Notes: a model not told the origin generated them from the letters alone. A DNA stretch of 64,000 nt from Candidatus Dormiibacterota bacterium (GCA_003162415.1 PMOL01000009.1:168446-232445), one strand, 5' to 3'; counted from the stretch's first letter, positions 1 through 10,612 are shown. A program made the numbers and translations.

Positions 1-196
1 GACGGACCCGACGTTAATGCAAGCAGTCTCGCCGCCCGGTGGCGCCTCGGCGCCGGGCGGGACATTCACCGAGGCTGGCCGCAGCCGAGCCTGGTCCCAG
101 GGCGCGGCGACGGTGAGATTAAAACCGGGACTACACTCGTAGATGTCGCATGGAACGCGGCTTCGGACCCGGGTTCGATCCCCGGCGCCTCCACCA
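1..196 (+). ncRNA. ssrA: tmRNA (transfer-messenger RNA), 3' part only; 5' end lies before the window
   Basis: Ends with a tRNA-like T-arm and acceptor, GGACCCGGGTTCGATCCCCGGCGCCTCCACCA, with encoded CCA at 194-196. Preceded by GC-rich hairpin/pseudoknot-like sequence and ACTACACTCGTAGATG, typical of tmRNA 3' regions. Confidence 0.85.
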
Positions 197-341
197 TCAT
201 TCGGTCAGCCATCACCGCGTCGGATACACACGATGTGCCACGTCCGGCTCGCGGCTTCGCCGGTCACGACAAGATCACGACGCTGTGCCGAAGCCCCTTA
301 GACGTCGTGTGGTCAGTGCCGCCATCGCCGAGGATCGGGGC

Positions 342-572
342 GTGAACATCGTTCAGTCGCCCGAGACCATGGCCGCTCCGGTGATGCGCGCCTGGTTCGC
401 CGTTGCCTCTTCTGAAGAGAACCTCGAGCTGATCAGTCGTCATTACGGCGCAGCGCCGTCAGGTCTGCCGCCCACACGACTGCTCGTCGAATGGCGCGAG
501 GCGGGTCACCCCGACCCAACCTTGTGGATCAGAGACCGGGTCCAGGCCATCGTCGAGGACCGCGCCGCTTAG
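342..572 (+). CDS. hypothetical small protein (76 aa, GTG start)
   Basis: In-frame GTG inside ORF 150..572; the upstream part of that ORF overlaps the tmRNA and is not credible. Product VNIVQSPETMAAPVMRAWF... has protein-like composition. Confidence 0.35.
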   Translation: MNIVQSPETMAAPVMRAWFAVASSEENLELISRHYGAAPSGLPPTRLLVEWREAGHPDPTLWIRDRVQAIVEDRAA

Positions 573-738
573 GCGAAAGGCAACACGGCGCGCGGCGCAT
601 CGTGAGCCGCAGGGTCAAGCTCGCCCCTCTGGATCAGTGGAGTCGGCCTCCGCTACATGGCATGCGGCGTCGTGCGCCGGGTCCATCGGTCGGAGTAGGT
701 TCGATCGGACATCGCGCAGCAGGTCGATCACCCGGCCG

Positions 739-1788
739 TCACACGCCGCTGACGGCGGTATCCAGCTCCTGCCACGTCGACCCATGCAGCGCCCACAGGT
801 GCACGGGTTGTGTGGCGTACGGATTGCTCGGCGCCGCCGACCCAAAGATCAGGAGCTGGCCGCTCGTGCCGTCGGTGATTTCTGCGCCCGGCTCGATCGG
901 GAGGCGCGCGACCTTCAACAACTCCCACGCCCGCCCTGTCCAGGACGCGAGTGCCGGCAGGGCAAGCATCGGACCACAGTTGCAGAGCGCCAGCCGCTGG
1001 GTGGCCGGGTCGAGCGCGAGTGACGAACCCGGAAGCGGCTCGGCCGTACCGGCGAGCTGGTCCCAGCGCTGGCCGTCCCACCGCCAGGTCGTATCCAGAG
1101 CGCCAAGCTGCGACTGGGGCGCGTAGCAGCATCCCTCCGCGATCAGCGAGCGGGTGATCGGGTCGAATGCCATCGGAAGGGCGAACGCGCTGGGGGCAAC
1201 CCCGCCGTGAACCTTGAGCACCCAGCGGGTCGCGTTCCAGGTCCAGGTCTGGTCGCCTCCCGGCGCATTGCCGGCCGACGTGACCAGGACCATCTGGTCA
1301 AGAGCCTCGTCCCACGACATTGATGCGCCTTCGCCCGGCGGAGGACCGGCTGCTCCGGCGTCAAGCTCTCGCCAGGTCGCCCCGTCCCATGCCCACGTGT
1401 CGCTGAGCGATCGTCCGCTCGTCACGGGTGCGTGGCGTCCGCCGAAGAGCAGCACCTGTTTCGTCCTCGGGTCGTAGGCGATGGCGGCGTCGATGCGACC
1501 CGGGGGACTCATCGGTGGGCTGGCCAGGCTCCACCGACTCCCTGTCCAGATCCAGGTGTTGGCGTAGTTGTCGATACCGCCGAAGAGGATCACCTGGAAG
1601 GTCGCCGGATCGTCGACGACGCTGAAACCGATGCCCGAGATGGGTCCCTGCGGGATCGGGGTCGGGTCCGCCGACGGGGTTGGCGGGAGCGGCGGAGCGG
1701 GGCCCGGCGGCCGCTGCGCTGACGAGATCGCGAGGCCGGCAGCCGCCGCGGCAGCGATCACGGCCACGAGCACCATCGACGATCTCAT
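739..1788 (-). CDS. secreted Kelch/galactose-oxidase-like beta-propeller protein
   Basis: N-terminal hydrophobic signal MRSSMVLVAVIAAAAAAGLAI; repeated W-x-W-x-G-x-x-W and LLFGG kelch-type motifs. Start trimmed from ORF 739..2052. Confidence 0.75.
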   Translation of the reverse strand: MRSSMVLVAVIAAAAAAGLAISSAQRPPGPAPPLPPTPSADPTPIPQGPISGIGFSVVDDPATFQVILFGGIDNYANTWIWTGSRWSLASPPMSPPGRIDAAIAYDPRTKQVLLFGGRHAPVTSGRSLSDTWAWDGATWRELDAGAAGPPPGEGASMSWDEALDQMVLVTSAGNAPGGDQTWTWNATRWVLKVHGGVAPSAFALPMAFDPITRSLIAEGCCYAPQSQLGALDTTWRWDGQRWDQLAGTAEPLPGSSLALDPATQRLALCNCGPMLALPALASWTGRAWELLKVARLPIEPGAEITDGTSGQLLIFGSAAPSNPYATQPVHLWALHGSTWQELDTAVSGV

Positions 1789-1818
1789 CGTCGCAGTCTG
1801 CGCGGGCACAATCCTCTG

Positions 1819-2976
1819 ATGAGCGCATCCCGTCCCGACATCATCGCGACGACTGGAGTGCAGCCGGAAGCGGCGGTGGAGAGGCTTCCGCTGACGGCCC
1901 TGCTGTCGCAGGCGCTGGTCGCATTCACGATCGAGTTCGACAATGAGGCCGAGCATCGAATGCCACGCCACAGGGTCACCCGCGGCGATTCTGGCGCGCG
2001 GGATGGGCCGTGGCTCGTGTCGATGGTCATGTGGTTCAACTGCATGCGCCACGTCGGCGAGGAGCCGATCACGGTCGGTGAGCTCGAGCGTCGCGCGCGC
2101 ACTCGAACCAACCTACCGGGCATGCGGCGATGGCGCTACATCGATGTCGAACCGGACCCGGACGACGCGCGCGCCAAGCCGCCCTCCGCGGCGCTGCGGG
2201 TGCGAGCGGCCGCCAACGGCCGGATGGCACAAAAGGTCTGGGAGCCGCTGGTTCCGGTCATCGAGGCGCGTTGGGGCGAGCGCTGGGGAGGTGGGCCGAT
2301 CGTCTCGGTGCGCACCGCGCTACGCGCCCTCGTGAGTCAATCCGTTTTCGACCTCCCTGACTGTCTCCCCATCCTGGGCTACGGGCTCTGGTCGGCAGGG
2401 CCATCGCGCGCATCGTTTGCTCCCGCGGACGGCGGAGCGGGTGATGACTCACTTCTGTCGCTCCCCACATTGCTCGCACGCGCGCTCCTCATGATCGCCA
2501 TCGACTTCGAGGCAATGTCCGAGGTGTCACTCGCCAGCTTTGCGGACGTCCTGCGAGTCCTCGACGTGCAACCCATTCCGATTCGCGACCTGCCGCGCCG
2601 GTCGGGCGTCTCGAAAGAGGCGATCAGCATGGCGATGGGCGTCCTGGCCAAGCGCGGACTGGTCGTGATCGACACGAACCCTACAGGTGGTCCCGGCAAG
2701 GTCGCGCGCCTCACCGCGCGGGGCTTGACATCGCAACGCACGCACGCGGGGTTGTTGCGCATCGTCGAGGAGGAGATGGAGTTGCGTGCAGGCGCCGGGG
2801 TGATCGGCGCTCTACGCGACTCGCTGTCGCTATTTGCCGGTGATTCGCGTGGGTCAGGGCTGTTCCCTGCGCTGGAGCCGAACCCGGAGGGATGGCGCGC
2901 ATCGATACGCAAACCCGAGACGTTGCCGCACTTTCCGATGGTGCTGCATCGAGGTGGCTATCCCGACGGCAGTTGA
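1819..2976 (+). CDS. winged-helix (MarR-like) domain protein, 385 aa
   Basis: Long ORF; segment PIRDLPRRSGVSKEAISMAMGVLAKRGLVVIDTNPTGGPGKVARLTARG resembles a MarR-type wHTH. Confidence 0.7.
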   Translation: MSASRPDIIATTGVQPEAAVERLPLTALLSQALVAFTIEFDNEAEHRMPRHRVTRGDSGARDGPWLVSMVMWFNCMRHVGEEPITVGELERRARTRTNLPGMRRWRYIDVEPDPDDARAKPPSAALRVRAAANGRMAQKVWEPLVPVIEARWGERWGGGPIVSVRTALRALVSQSVFDLPDCLPILGYGLWSAGPSRASFAPADGGAGDDSLLSLPTLLARALLMIAIDFEAMSEVSLASFADVLRVLDVQPIPIRDLPRRSGVSKEAISMAMGVLAKRGLVVIDTNPTGGPGKVARLTARGLTSQRTHAGLLRIVEEEMELRAGAGVIGALRDSLSLFAGDSRGSGLFPALEPNPEGWRASIRKPETLPHFPMVLHRGGYPDGS

Positions 2977-3058
2977 TGACCTGGTTCGCTGCCACCTGAT
3001 GCTCGGATAGACTTCGGGCGAACGCAGTTGGGGAGGGACGTCCGACCGGAGGCAGGCA

Positions 3059-3637
3059 ATGAAATACCAAGTTCGCGAGAAGATCTTTCGCCTCGGCGAG
3101 GACAACGACATCCTCAACGAGGCGGGTCAGCCGGTATTGCAGGTCGATGGCAAGGTGTTCAGCCTGCACGGTCTGATGGTCGTCAACGACCTGGCCGGAA
3201 ACGAGGTGGGACAGGTGAGCCGGAAGCTCGTCTCGCTGCTGGCGACCTACGACATCACGCTCACGGGCGGGGTCAGCGCCGAGGTGCACCAGCGGTTCTC
3301 GGGGCCGTTCCATCCCAAGTGGACCATCTCCGTCGCCGGCGGCGCCGACATGGAGATGACCGGAAACTTTGCCGGGCACGATTTCATCCTCACCGAGAAC
3401 GGCCAGACCGTCGCGACCGTGTCCAAGGCGTGGATCAGCCTCGCCGATTCCTACGGTGTCGACATCGCCGACGGACAGAACGATCTCCTCATCCTGTGCA
3501 GCGTCCTGGCGCTCGAGGCCGAGCAGGATCGGAGCGAGGAGCACAGCCGTGGCGCAGGTGGGCTCGGTGTCATCGGAGGGCTCGGCGGACTGGCGGGAGG
3601 GGGTGGACTCGGCGACATCATCAAAGGCCCGCTCTGA
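3059..3637 (+). CDS. LURP-one-related (LOR) family protein with Gly-rich tail
   Basis: MKYQVREKIFRLGEDNDILNEAGQPVLQVDGKVFSL... matches the LOR/Tubby-like pattern; C-terminus GGLGVIGGLGGLAGGGGLGDII. Confidence 0.75.
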   Translation: MKYQVREKIFRLGEDNDILNEAGQPVLQVDGKVFSLHGLMVVNDLAGNEVGQVSRKLVSLLATYDITLTGGVSAEVHQRFSGPFHPKWTISVAGGADMEMTGNFAGHDFILTENGQTVATVSKAWISLADSYGVDIADGQNDLLILCSVLALEAEQDRSEEHSRGAGGLGVIGGLGGLAGGGGLGDIIKGPL

Positions 3638-3681
3638 CCGAACACCTGTTCTCTCTGGGATGCTAAAATGACAGGTCCCAG

Positions 3682-6600
3682 ATGAGCGACATGAGTGCGT
3701 TCCACCCCGCGGTTCGGGCCTGGTTCGAGCGCCGGTTTCCGGAAGGCCCGACCCCTGCCCAGGACGAGGGCTGGCCGCTGATCGCGGGGGGAAGCAACAC
3801 CCTGATCGCCGCACCGACCGGGTCGGGCAAGACGCTCGCGGGGTTCCTCGTCTGCATCGATGCGCTCTACCGCGCGGCCGATCGTGGTGAGGTGGTCGAG
3901 GGCGCCACGCAGGTGGTCTACGTCTCGCCGCTGAAAGCGCTCGCGGTTGACGTGCAGCAGAACCTGGAGACGCCGCTTCGCGAGATTGCCGAGGTCGCGG
4001 CGGACATGGGGATGACCCTGCCCGCGCTCCGCGCCGAAGTGCGGACCGGGGACACGACGCAGTCGATGCGTGCGGCGATGATCAAGCGCCCGCCGAACTT
4101 CCTGGTCACGACCCCGGAGTCCCTCTACCTGCTCGTGACCGCGCAGCGGAGCCGTGCGGCGCTCACCACGGTCACGACCATCATCGTCGACGAGATCCAC
4201 GCGGTCGCGCGCGACAAACGAGGGTCTCACCTGGCAGTGACGCTCGAACGTCTCGAGCGGCTGTGCGCGAAACGGCCGGTGCGCATCGGTCTTTCGGCGA
4301 CGCAGCGACCCATCGAGACCGTCGCGCGATTGCTGGTCGGTGCAGGCCCGTCGCGCAATAATCCGGACGGCAGCCCGCGCTGCGCGGTCGTCGACGTCGG
4401 CCATCGCCGTGCGCTCGATGTCGCCATCGAATTGCCGTCGGGTGAGCTCGAGGCAGTGGCGTCGCGCGAGCAGCTCGGCGAGGTGCTCGATGCCATTGCA
4501 GCGCACGTTCGCGCGCACAAGACCACCCTCGTCTTCGTCAACACGCGGCGCATGGCGGAACGTGTCGCCCATCTGCTTGCGGAACGTCTCGGCGATGACC
4601 TGGTGGCGGCCCACCACGGGAGCCTCTCCAGGGATCGACGCCAGCGTGTCGAATCCCAGCTCCGTGCGGGTGAGTTGCGTGCGCTGGTCGCCACGGCATC
4701 GCTCGAGCTGGGCATCGATATCGGACCGATCGAGATGGTGTGCCAGATCGCATCGCCGCGCAGCATCGCGACCTTCCTGCAGCGCGTCGGCCGGTCGGGG
4801 CACAGCCGTGGTGGCACACCGAAAGGGCGGCTCTATCCGATGACCAGGGACGAGCTCGTCGAGTGCACAGCCCTGCTCGCCGGGGTGCGGAGCGGTGCGC
4901 TCGACGCGGTGCACCCGCCGCACCTGCCACTCGACATCCTCGCGCAGCAGATCGTCGCCGAATGCGCGGCGGACAGCTGGCGCGAGGACGACCTCTTCGA
5001 GCTGATGCGCCGGGCGGCGCCGTTTGCGGAGCTGACGCGCGACGAATTCGACCGCATCGTCGAACTGGTGTCGGACGGGATTCCGACCGGACGAGGGCGG
5101 GTTGCAGCGTACCTGCACCGCGATCAGATCAACGGCGAGATACGGGCGCGACGCGGCGCTCGGCTGGCCGCGCTGACGTCGGGCGGCGCCATCCCGGAGA
5201 CGGGCGACTACCGGGTGCTCGCGGAACCGGACGACACCTTCATCGGCACCGTGAACGAGGACTGGGCGATCGAGTCCTCGGCGGGCGACATCTTCCTGCT
5301 CGGGAGCACGTCCTGGAAGATCCGTCGTGTGGTCGCGGGGACCGTGCGCGTGGTGGATGCGCACGGCGCGCCACCGTCGGTGCCGTTCTGGCTCGGTGAA
5401 GCACCGGCGCGCACCGCGGAACTGTCACGCGAGGTTTCGGACCTCCGCAGTGGGGTTGATGCACTGCTCGCCGAGGGTGGTGCCGACGAGGCGATCACCT
5501 GGGTCGAGCAGCGAGCCGGCGTCGACAATGACGTTGCGTCGATGGTGGTGCGCTACCTGGCTGCGGGCCGAACCGCGCTCGGCGTGGTGCCGACCCTCGA
5601 GCACATCGTCCTGGAGCGCTTCTTCGATGACAGCGGCGGCATGCAGCTGGTGGTGCATGCGCCCTTCGGCGGACGTGTGAACCGTGCGCTCGGTCTGGCG
5701 CTGCGCAAGCGATTCTGCGCGACCTTCGACTTCGAGCTGCAGGCGGCGGCCAGCGATGATTGCGTGCTGCTCTCACTCGGTCCCCAGCACAGCTTCCCGC
5801 TCGAGGACGTTCCCAAGTTCCTCTCGTCGAACACGGTGGAGGAGACGCTCCGCAAGGCGGCGATCTTCGCGCCCATGTGGGCGGTGCGCTGGCGTTGGAA
5901 CCTCAACCGATCGCTCACCGTGCTGCGCTTCAAGGGCGGACGCAAGAACCCGGCGCCCATCCAGCGACTCGAATCCGACGACATCATGGGCGCGATCTTT
6001 CCGCAGCTGGTCGCGTGTCAGAACGAGAACCCGACCGGACCGGTTGAGGCACCCGATCATCCCCTCGTCAATCAGACGATGTACGACTGCCTGCACGAGG
6101 TGATGGACGTCGACTCCCTGCGCGAGCTGGTCCTGCGCATCGAGCGTAAGGAAGTGGAGATCAGCTTCCGTGACACCGTCGAGCCGTCGCCGCTCGCGCA
6201 CGAGATCGTGAACGGCAGGCGGTACACATTCCTCGACGACGCACCGCTCGAGGAACGCCGGAGTCGCGCGATCACGTTGCGACGGGGGCTCCCGGTGGAG
6301 GCGCGCGACCTCGCGGCGCTCGATCCCGATGCGATCGCCCGCGTGCGCGCCGAGGCCACACCCGATTTACGCGATCACGACGAGCTGCATGACCTGCTGG
6401 TCTCGCTGGTGGTGACCCGGGCTGTCCCGGCGTGGACCGCCTGGTTCGATGAGCTTGTCGAACGAGGCCGAGCGCTGTCGGTCACCAAGGACGGCGACGT
6501 CTTCTGGTGCGCCATGGAGCGTGCCGCGGGGATCGAGTCGCTCTGGCCCGGAGCGACGCTGACGCCGCGGCCGGTGGAATTCCCCCGCGGACGGGCCGGC

Positions 6601-7941
6601 GCGTCCCCGGACGGCGACGCGCTCGCCGCATCGATCCTGCGAGGACATCTCGAGGTGAGCGGTCCGATGACGGTCGATGCGATGTCCGATCGCACCGGGC
6701 TGCGTCGATCGGAGGTCGCCATTGGGCTTGCGGCGATCGAGGGTGACGGGTTCGTGATTCGCGGTCACTTCGATCCGGGGATCAGTGATGAGCAGTGGTG
6801 CGCGCGACGGCTGCTCGCCCGGATTCACGGGTACACGCAGCAGCGTTTGCGGCAGGAGATCGAGCCGGTGACTGCGCAGGATTTCGTGCGATTCCTCCTT
6901 CGCTGGCAACGGGTTGCCCCGGGCACGCAGCGGGAAGGGCGCGCCGGAGTCGCGGCGACGATCGCGCAGCTGCAGGGCTTCGAGATTCCCGCCGGCGTCT
7001 GGGAGGAGACGGTGCTGCCGAGCCGCGTGTCCGGCTATCGCAGCGCCTGGCTCGACGAGCTGTGCATGTCGGGTGAGGTCGCCTGGGCGCGCCTGAAGGT
7101 GCGCGACGAATCTGCGACTGCTGCGCCGTCGCGGAGCAGCTCGTCAGCATCACGCGCCACGCCGGTGACACTGGTCATGCGATCCGACCTGCCGTGGCTG
7201 CTGCAGTCGGTGCGCGGCGACGCGCAGCCGCTCGAGCCGGTGTCGGGCGCGACGCTCGATGTCCTCGAGGCCCTGCGCGAGCACGGCGCGCTCTTCACTA
7301 GCGACATCGTCACGCTCGCTCGCAGGCTCCCGAGTGAGGTCGAGAACGCACTCTGGGATGGTGTGGCGCGAGGCCTCCTCACAGCCGACGGTTTCAGCGC
7401 GGTGCGCCGCCTGCTGGTCAGCCGCGGGCTGGGGCGTTCACGGCCGCATCATCGCGGGCTTCGCCATGGAGTGAGTGGCTACTCGTCAGGCGAAGGCCGC
7501 TGGTCGCTCGTGCCCCGAGTGGCATCGGTGGCGGAGCACGATGCGCTTGCCGAGGCGATCGCCGAGCAGTTGCTGGTGCGCTGGGGAGTCGTGTTCCGCG
7601 ACGTCGTCGCCCGCGAGACGATCGCGCTGCCCTGGCGCGACGTGGTGTGGGCGCTGCGTCGCATGGAAGCACGGGGCACCGCGCGCGGCGGACGTTTCGT
7701 CACCGGGTTCGCCGGTGAGCAGTTCGCACTCCCCGAAGCCGTTGATCAACTGCGTGGCGTGCGCCGTCGCGAGCGCTCCTCGGAAGTCGTGCGCGTCTCG
7801 GCCACGGATCCGTTGAATGTCGCGGGCATCCTGCTGCCCGGTCCCCGCATCACCTCGGTGAGGACCAACAGCGTGGTCTTCGAGGATGGGCTGCCGGTTG
7901 CGAACGTGGGTCCCCCCTTCGCTGCCGCACCAGCGCGCTAG
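3682..7941 (+). CDS. lhr: Lhr-family ATP-dependent DEAD/DEAH helicase, 1419 aa
   Basis: Walker A APTGSGKT, DEIH box (VDEIHAV), motif VGRSGH, and the long Lhr C-terminal region. Confidence 0.9.
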   Translation: MSDMSAFHPAVRAWFERRFPEGPTPAQDEGWPLIAGGSNTLIAAPTGSGKTLAGFLVCIDALYRAADRGEVVEGATQVVYVSPLKALAVDVQQNLETPLREIAEVAADMGMTLPALRAEVRTGDTTQSMRAAMIKRPPNFLVTTPESLYLLVTAQRSRAALTTVTTIIVDEIHAVARDKRGSHLAVTLERLERLCAKRPVRIGLSATQRPIETVARLLVGAGPSRNNPDGSPRCAVVDVGHRRALDVAIELPSGELEAVASREQLGEVLDAIAAHVRAHKTTLVFVNTRRMAERVAHLLAERLGDDLVAAHHGSLSRDRRQRVESQLRAGELRALVATASLELGIDIGPIEMVCQIASPRSIATFLQRVGRSGHSRGGTPKGRLYPMTRDELVECTALLAGVRSGALDAVHPPHLPLDILAQQIVAECAADSWREDDLFELMRRAAPFAELTRDEFDRIVELVSDGIPTGRGRVAAYLHRDQINGEIRARRGARLAALTSGGAIPETGDYRVLAEPDDTFIGTVNEDWAIESSAGDIFLLGSTSWKIRRVVAGTVRVVDAHGAPPSVPFWLGEAPARTAELSREVSDLRSGVDALLAEGGADEAITWVEQRAGVDNDVASMVVRYLAAGRTALGVVPTLEHIVLERFFDDSGGMQLVVHAPFGGRVNRALGLALRKRFCATFDFELQAAASDDCVLLSLGPQHSFPLEDVPKFLSSNTVEETLRKAAIFAPMWAVRWRWNLNRSLTVLRFKGGRKNPAPIQRLESDDIMGAIFPQLVACQNENPTGPVEAPDHPLVNQTMYDCLHEVMDVDSLRELVLRIERKEVEISFRDTVEPSPLAHEIVNGRRYTFLDDAPLEERRSRAITLRRGLPVEARDLAALDPDAIARVRAEATPDLRDHDELHDLLVSLVVTRAVPAWTAWFDELVERGRALSVTKDGDVFWCAMERAAGIESLWPGATLTPRPVEFPRGRAGASPDGDALAASILRGHLEVSGPMTVDAMSDRTGLRRSEVAIGLAAIEGDGFVIRGHFDPGISDEQWCARRLLARIHGYTQQRLRQEIEPVTAQDFVRFLLRWQRVAPGTQREGRAGVAATIAQLQGFEIPAGVWEETVLPSRVSGYRSAWLDELCMSGEVAWARLKVRDESATAAPSRSSSSASRATPVTLVMRSDLPWLLQSVRGDAQPLEPVSGATLDVLEALREHGALFTSDIVTLARRLPSEVENALWDGVARGLLTADGFSAVRRLLVSRGLGRSRPHHRGLRHGVSGYSSGEGRWSLVPRVASVAEHDALAEAIAEQLLVRWGVVFRDVVARETIALPWRDVVWALRRMEARGTARGGRFVTGFAGEQFALPEAVDQLRGVRRRERSSEVVRVSATDPLNVAGILLPGPRITSVRTNSVVFEDGLPVANVGPPFAAAPAR

Positions 7942-7992
7942 GTCTCGCAGCGCAGCGGGCTGCGTGCACGGGTCATTACGGTGGAGCCGGCG

Positions 7993-10476
7993 CTAGGTGC
8001 TGGTCGCCGGCACTGGTTCGAAGAACAGCGCACTCGGCGTGGGATCGGCTGCCACATCGGCCAGCGGCCAGAGGATCGTGAACTTGCTGCCGCCCCTCTC
8101 GTCGCTGTGGGCGCTGACGGTTGCGCTGTGAGCGTCGCAGAGGCGCCGCACCAGCGAGAGTCCCATGCCCATGCCGCCGTGCCGTCGCGTCCGGCTGTTG
8201 TCCTCCTGGTAGAAACGGTCGAAGAGGCGAGGGATGGCCTCGGCGCTGATGCCGATGCCGTCATCGACAACCTCGATCCGGCAGAGGCCTGCGCCCTTGA
8301 CGGGGCCGGCGCTCACGCTGACGTGGCCGCCTTTCGGGGTGAACTTCACGGCGTTGTCGATCAGGGCGCGGAGCACCTGACGGAGGCGGAACGGATCGGC
8401 GTTGACAGCGGGTGAGCCGCGAACATCCACGGTGAGCTCGACGGGAAGGCCATCCTTGAAATGGCGCCTCACGTCGTTGGACGCATCACTGATCGCCGCC
8501 GCAACGTCCACGGATGACATGCGCACGTCGATCGTGTCGGAGTTCACCAGAGCGAAGTCGACGACGTTCTCGACCGTCTCGCCAAGCAGCTTCACCGAGA
8601 TGTCGACGTCGCGCACGATCTCGAGCTTGGTGGCGTCATCCCATTTGTCCCACGCAACGTTGAGCAGCTCGATCTGTCCCTGAATGGCGAGCACCGGCGT
8701 CCGCAACTCGTGCTGCGCCGTGTCGAGGAAGTCGCTCTTCAGCTGGTTCAGCTCCTTGAGCGTGCGTACCGCCTCGCGTTCCTGCTCGAGGGTTCGAGTG
8801 TTCTCCACCGCGACTGCCGCGTTGTTGGCGAGCGTGATCAGCGCTCGTTCGTCTCCTTCGGCGACGGGGTGCGTGGATCCCACGACCAGGACGCCGGTGA
8901 GCACCTCCTGGAAGAGCATGGGAACGGCGATCACGGCCCGCCCGCCCCATTCGAGGCGGACTGCGTGCCCGGCGGTCAGTTCGTCGACCGGCATCGCGTC
9001 GGTCATGTCGGGCATCTCCGGACCGCGGCTTCGCAGGCGGAGAAATTCAGAGCCCCGCCGGGTGTAGACGGTCGCACTCGCGGATCCACCTGCGATCGCA
9101 TCTGCGGCGCTGAGCACCGCGTCCTGGAGCTGTTCGATGCCGCCGGTCGTTGTCGTCAACGCTCTCGACACCTCCTGGAGCCGGACGACGGATCCGTCGA
9201 TGTGCTCGATGTAACCGGCGATCTGCTCGCGCATGCGGTTGACACCGGCGGCGAGCCGTCCGAGCTCGTCGCGTGAGGTGACCGGGATGTCCGAGGTGTA
9301 GTCGCCGGCGGCGATGCGCTCGACGCCGCGCTCCAGTCGCGACACCGGGCGGCGCACGAAGCGGTCGACGAAGAGGAGCACGAGCAGGCAGACCACCACC
9401 AGCGCGGTGAAGGCGATCTGCGCGATCGTTCCTTCGTCCTGGGCCGTCCCGGCGGCGAAGATCGACAGCGGTACCTCGACACCGAGATACCCTGCAACGG
9501 CGGTTCCGCCGGGTGCCTCCAGCGGGACGAAGCTCCCGGCCACGGTGCCGACGCCTCCAACCGTGTAGATGGCGTGGGCGGCGACCTCACCGATTGCCGG
9601 ATGCGCGACCTGCTGTGCAATGGCGGACGGTTCCGCCGATGGCGTCGGGGTGTCGGTCGTGCCCGTGAACCGGACCAGGCTCGCGCCCGGGCCAGCGCTG
9701 AGGAACACCGGCGTATAGCCGATGACCGGGCCGTATCGCGCGAACTGCGTCTGGAGCTGCGCGCTGTAGACGACCACCCCGAGGGGAGCGTTCGACCCTC
9801 CCTGGGGGTTGAAGACGGGGACGGCCACGTCGAGCGCGGGCAGGCCGCCCGCGAGCCCCTCGACGCCCTCGACGCCCGACGGGCACTCCGCCCGCAGCGC
9901 CGGGCTCGCCGCGATCGTCGCGTTCGACTGCTGGCACGCAGCGGTGGTCTCTACCTTCAGCGCATCTCGAACCGATGTAAGCGATGCGGTGACGTGGGGG
10001 ATCGCACCCGCCTCGCAGGCGCTGGTCGCCGGATGGATCGTGGCGCCGGCCGATCCGAGGCTGTCGCACTCACTGGTGTACAGAACGGTGCCGGCTGCAT
10101 TCACCACGACCACGCCGAGCCCCGGCAGGTTGACGATTCGCTTGTCGGTGAACTCGGCCGCCACCAGCGCTGCCGGGTTGGTCCCGCTCAGCGCGAGCTG
10201 AAGCGAAGAGAGCGTCGCGACTGCAGTCGCCGCGTACTGCGCCTGCGGCTGGATCACCCGCGAGATGAGCTCGCCTGCGACCCCGGCACGGTTGTCCGCA
10301 TTGGACAGGGCGCCGGCGTTGGTCTGCTGGGAGCGGCTCACCAGCAGGAATCCGCTGACGCCCGCGATCACCAGCGCGGTGAAGACAATCCCGCCGGCCA
10401 GCAGGCGGCCGGCGAGGCTGGTTCGCAGCCCAAACCTGCGGACGAAGAGGCCGCGGGCCGGTCGACGCGCGCGCAT
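7993..10476 (-). CDS. membrane sensor histidine kinase (periplasmic sensor, HAMP, GAF-like, HisKA, HATPase)
   Basis: Two TM segments, HAMP-like RRPVSRLERGVERIAAGDYTSDIPV, H-box TAQHELRTPVLAIQGQIELL, HATPase motifs DNAVKFTPKGG and DDGIGIS. Confidence 0.88.
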   Translation of the reverse strand: MRARRPARGLFVRRFGLRTSLAGRLLAGGIVFTALVIAGVSGFLLVSRSQQTNAGALSNADNRAGVAGELISRVIQPQAQYAATAVATLSSLQLALSGTNPAALVAAEFTDKRIVNLPGLGVVVVNAAGTVLYTSECDSLGSAGATIHPATSACEAGAIPHVTASLTSVRDALKVETTAACQQSNATIAASPALRAECPSGVEGVEGLAGGLPALDVAVPVFNPQGGSNAPLGVVVYSAQLQTQFARYGPVIGYTPVFLSAGPGASLVRFTGTTDTPTPSAEPSAIAQQVAHPAIGEVAAHAIYTVGGVGTVAGSFVPLEAPGGTAVAGYLGVEVPLSIFAAGTAQDEGTIAQIAFTALVVVCLLVLLFVDRFVRRPVSRLERGVERIAAGDYTSDIPVTSRDELGRLAAGVNRMREQIAGYIEHIDGSVVRLQEVSRALTTTTGGIEQLQDAVLSAADAIAGGSASATVYTRRGSEFLRLRSRGPEMPDMTDAMPVDELTAGHAVRLEWGGRAVIAVPMLFQEVLTGVLVVGSTHPVAEGDERALITLANNAAVAVENTRTLEQEREAVRTLKELNQLKSDFLDTAQHELRTPVLAIQGQIELLNVAWDKWDDATKLEIVRDVDISVKLLGETVENVVDFALVNSDTIDVRMSSVDVAAAISDASNDVRRHFKDGLPVELTVDVRGSPAVNADPFRLRQVLRALIDNAVKFTPKGGHVSVSAGPVKGAGLCRIEVVDDGIGISAEAIPRLFDRFYQEDNSRTRRHGGMGMGLSLVRRLCDAHSATVSAHSDERGGSKFTILWPLADVAADPTPSALFFEPVPATST

Positions 10477-10612
10477 GGATCGAGCCTATTGGGGCGGAGA
10501 CGGCGCCGAATGGGTGACCGCTCGCAGTCCGGAAACGGGGCCGTGACGAACGATCTCCGCTGCCCGAGGCATCGGGCGTTCCGCAACGCTCTCGGACCCG
10601 TACGCTTACGGC

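Noticed and set aside
3451-5364. 637-aa minus-strand ORF
   Set aside because: Antisense to the lhr-like helicase; no motif.
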